Assembly: GCA_035705985.1 (NCBI GenBank)
Contig: DASSVP010000085.1
Span: 1-5,159, forward strand
Source: JACVRW01 sp035705985
Lineage (GTDB): Bacteria > Actinomycetota > Thermoleophilia > Solirubrobacterales > Thermoleophilaceae
Reading direction: 5' to 3'
DNA length: 5,159 nucleotides
Positions 4,978 through 5,159 of this stretch are shown one piece after another. Position numbers and translations under genes: made by a program. The notes below the pieces were generated by a model. The model had not been told where the DNA came from. It worked only from the letters and a program-made list of their open reading frames with translations, and did not search any database. The first letter of the stretch is position 1. The number at the start of each line of letters is the position of its first letter.

Positions 4978-5159
4978 GTGGGCGTCTCGCTCGTAGCGCT
5001 TCGCTGCCGGACGGCCGACCGCTTCCCGGGCGCGCCCCGCGGCGTGGAGATCCTCGCGCCGCTCGTGGCCGGCGCGCTCGGCGTGGAGGCGCGCTTCATC
5101 GGCAGCGCCGGCGAGGTGCGCGAGACGCGCTACGAGGACGACCTGACCGAGTCGCGCGG
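4978..5159 (+). CDS. Probable arginase/ureohydrolase family protein, N-terminal fragment (runs off the window edge)
   Basis: About 60 residues are visible: VGVSLVALRCRTADRFPGAP, then RGVEILAPLVAGALGVEARF, then a segment ending RYEDDLTESR. The opening strand, the gly/ala-rich PGAPRGVEILA segment and the later YEDDL-SRG ending recall the N-terminus of arginase-family proteins in actinobacteria, which hydrolyse guanidino or amidino compounds using two metal ions. The metal-binding His and Asp motifs would lie beyond the edge, so the call rests on the N-terminus only. The start is GTG 4978, four bases after the preceding stop; GTG 4976 is out of frame and closes quickly. GAAGGGA (4961-4967), inside the end of the upstream gene, is a plausible ribosome binding site about 10 bases before the GTG, so translation is likely coupled. 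Confidence 0.5.
   Translation, partial: MGVSLVALRCRTADRFPGAPRGVEILAPLVAGALGVEARFIGSAGEVRETRYEDDLTESR

Noticed and set aside
3603..5099. 498-codon open frame on the minus strand opposite the SDR, ATL, crotonase and arginase-like genes
   Set aside because: It is antisense to four genes with recognisable families and its low-complexity Arg/His/Ala translation shows no fold motif.
1..5159. CRISPR arrays, tRNA or rRNA genes, insertion sequences
   Set aside because: No direct-repeat arrays, cloverleaf or conserved ribosomal segments, and no transposase ORFs are seen by eye.

Overview
The window is GC-rich (third codon positions almost all G or C), densely packed and free of mobile-element genes. 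Gene content and GTG starts suggest a high-GC actinobacterium. My guess is the Thermoleophilia/Solirubrobacterales group, but that rests on general impression only.

Layout. On the minus strand an acyl-CoA dehydrogenase (1616 to 429) is followed 12 bases later, in the same direction, by the N-terminal part of an acetamidase/formamidase family gene (416 to the window edge). Back to back with the dehydrogenase, across only 23 bases, a class I flavin disulfide reductase-like gene runs on the plus strand (1640 to 3058). Next comes a 231-base stretch (3059-3289) with two GC-rich hairpins and a possible 44-residue minus-strand ORF. A tight plus-strand run then follows: a small atypical short-chain dehydrogenase (3290-3916), an alkyltransferase-like (ATL) DNA repair protein overlapping it by 4 bases (3913-4176), an enoyl-CoA hydratase/isomerase family protein (4191-4973), and 4 bases later the start of what looks like an arginase/ureohydrolase family gene (4978 to the edge).

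How the genes may work together. The acyl-CoA dehydrogenase and the crotonase-fold protein are consistent with acyl-CoA (fatty acid or branched-chain) catabolism. The amidase and putative ureohydrolase at the two edges are consistent with releasing ammonia from amides or guanidino compounds. The ATL is a DNA alkylation-damage sensor and probably rides in the operon. No single pathway is demonstrated.

The most notable signals are small. The three apparent transcription-unit starts (1616 minus, 1640 plus, 3290 plus) each have a TAnnnT hexamer ending 6 or 7 bases before the start codon and no good Shine-Dalgarno, the pattern of leaderless promoters; the two divergent ones share bases. A dispersed-repeat-like palindrome, GGGGTCAGACCCC, lies in frame inside the flavoprotein gene amid rare codons. 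Several enzymes lack, or have moved, a textbook catalytic residue. I see no evidence for a wholly new multi-gene system.
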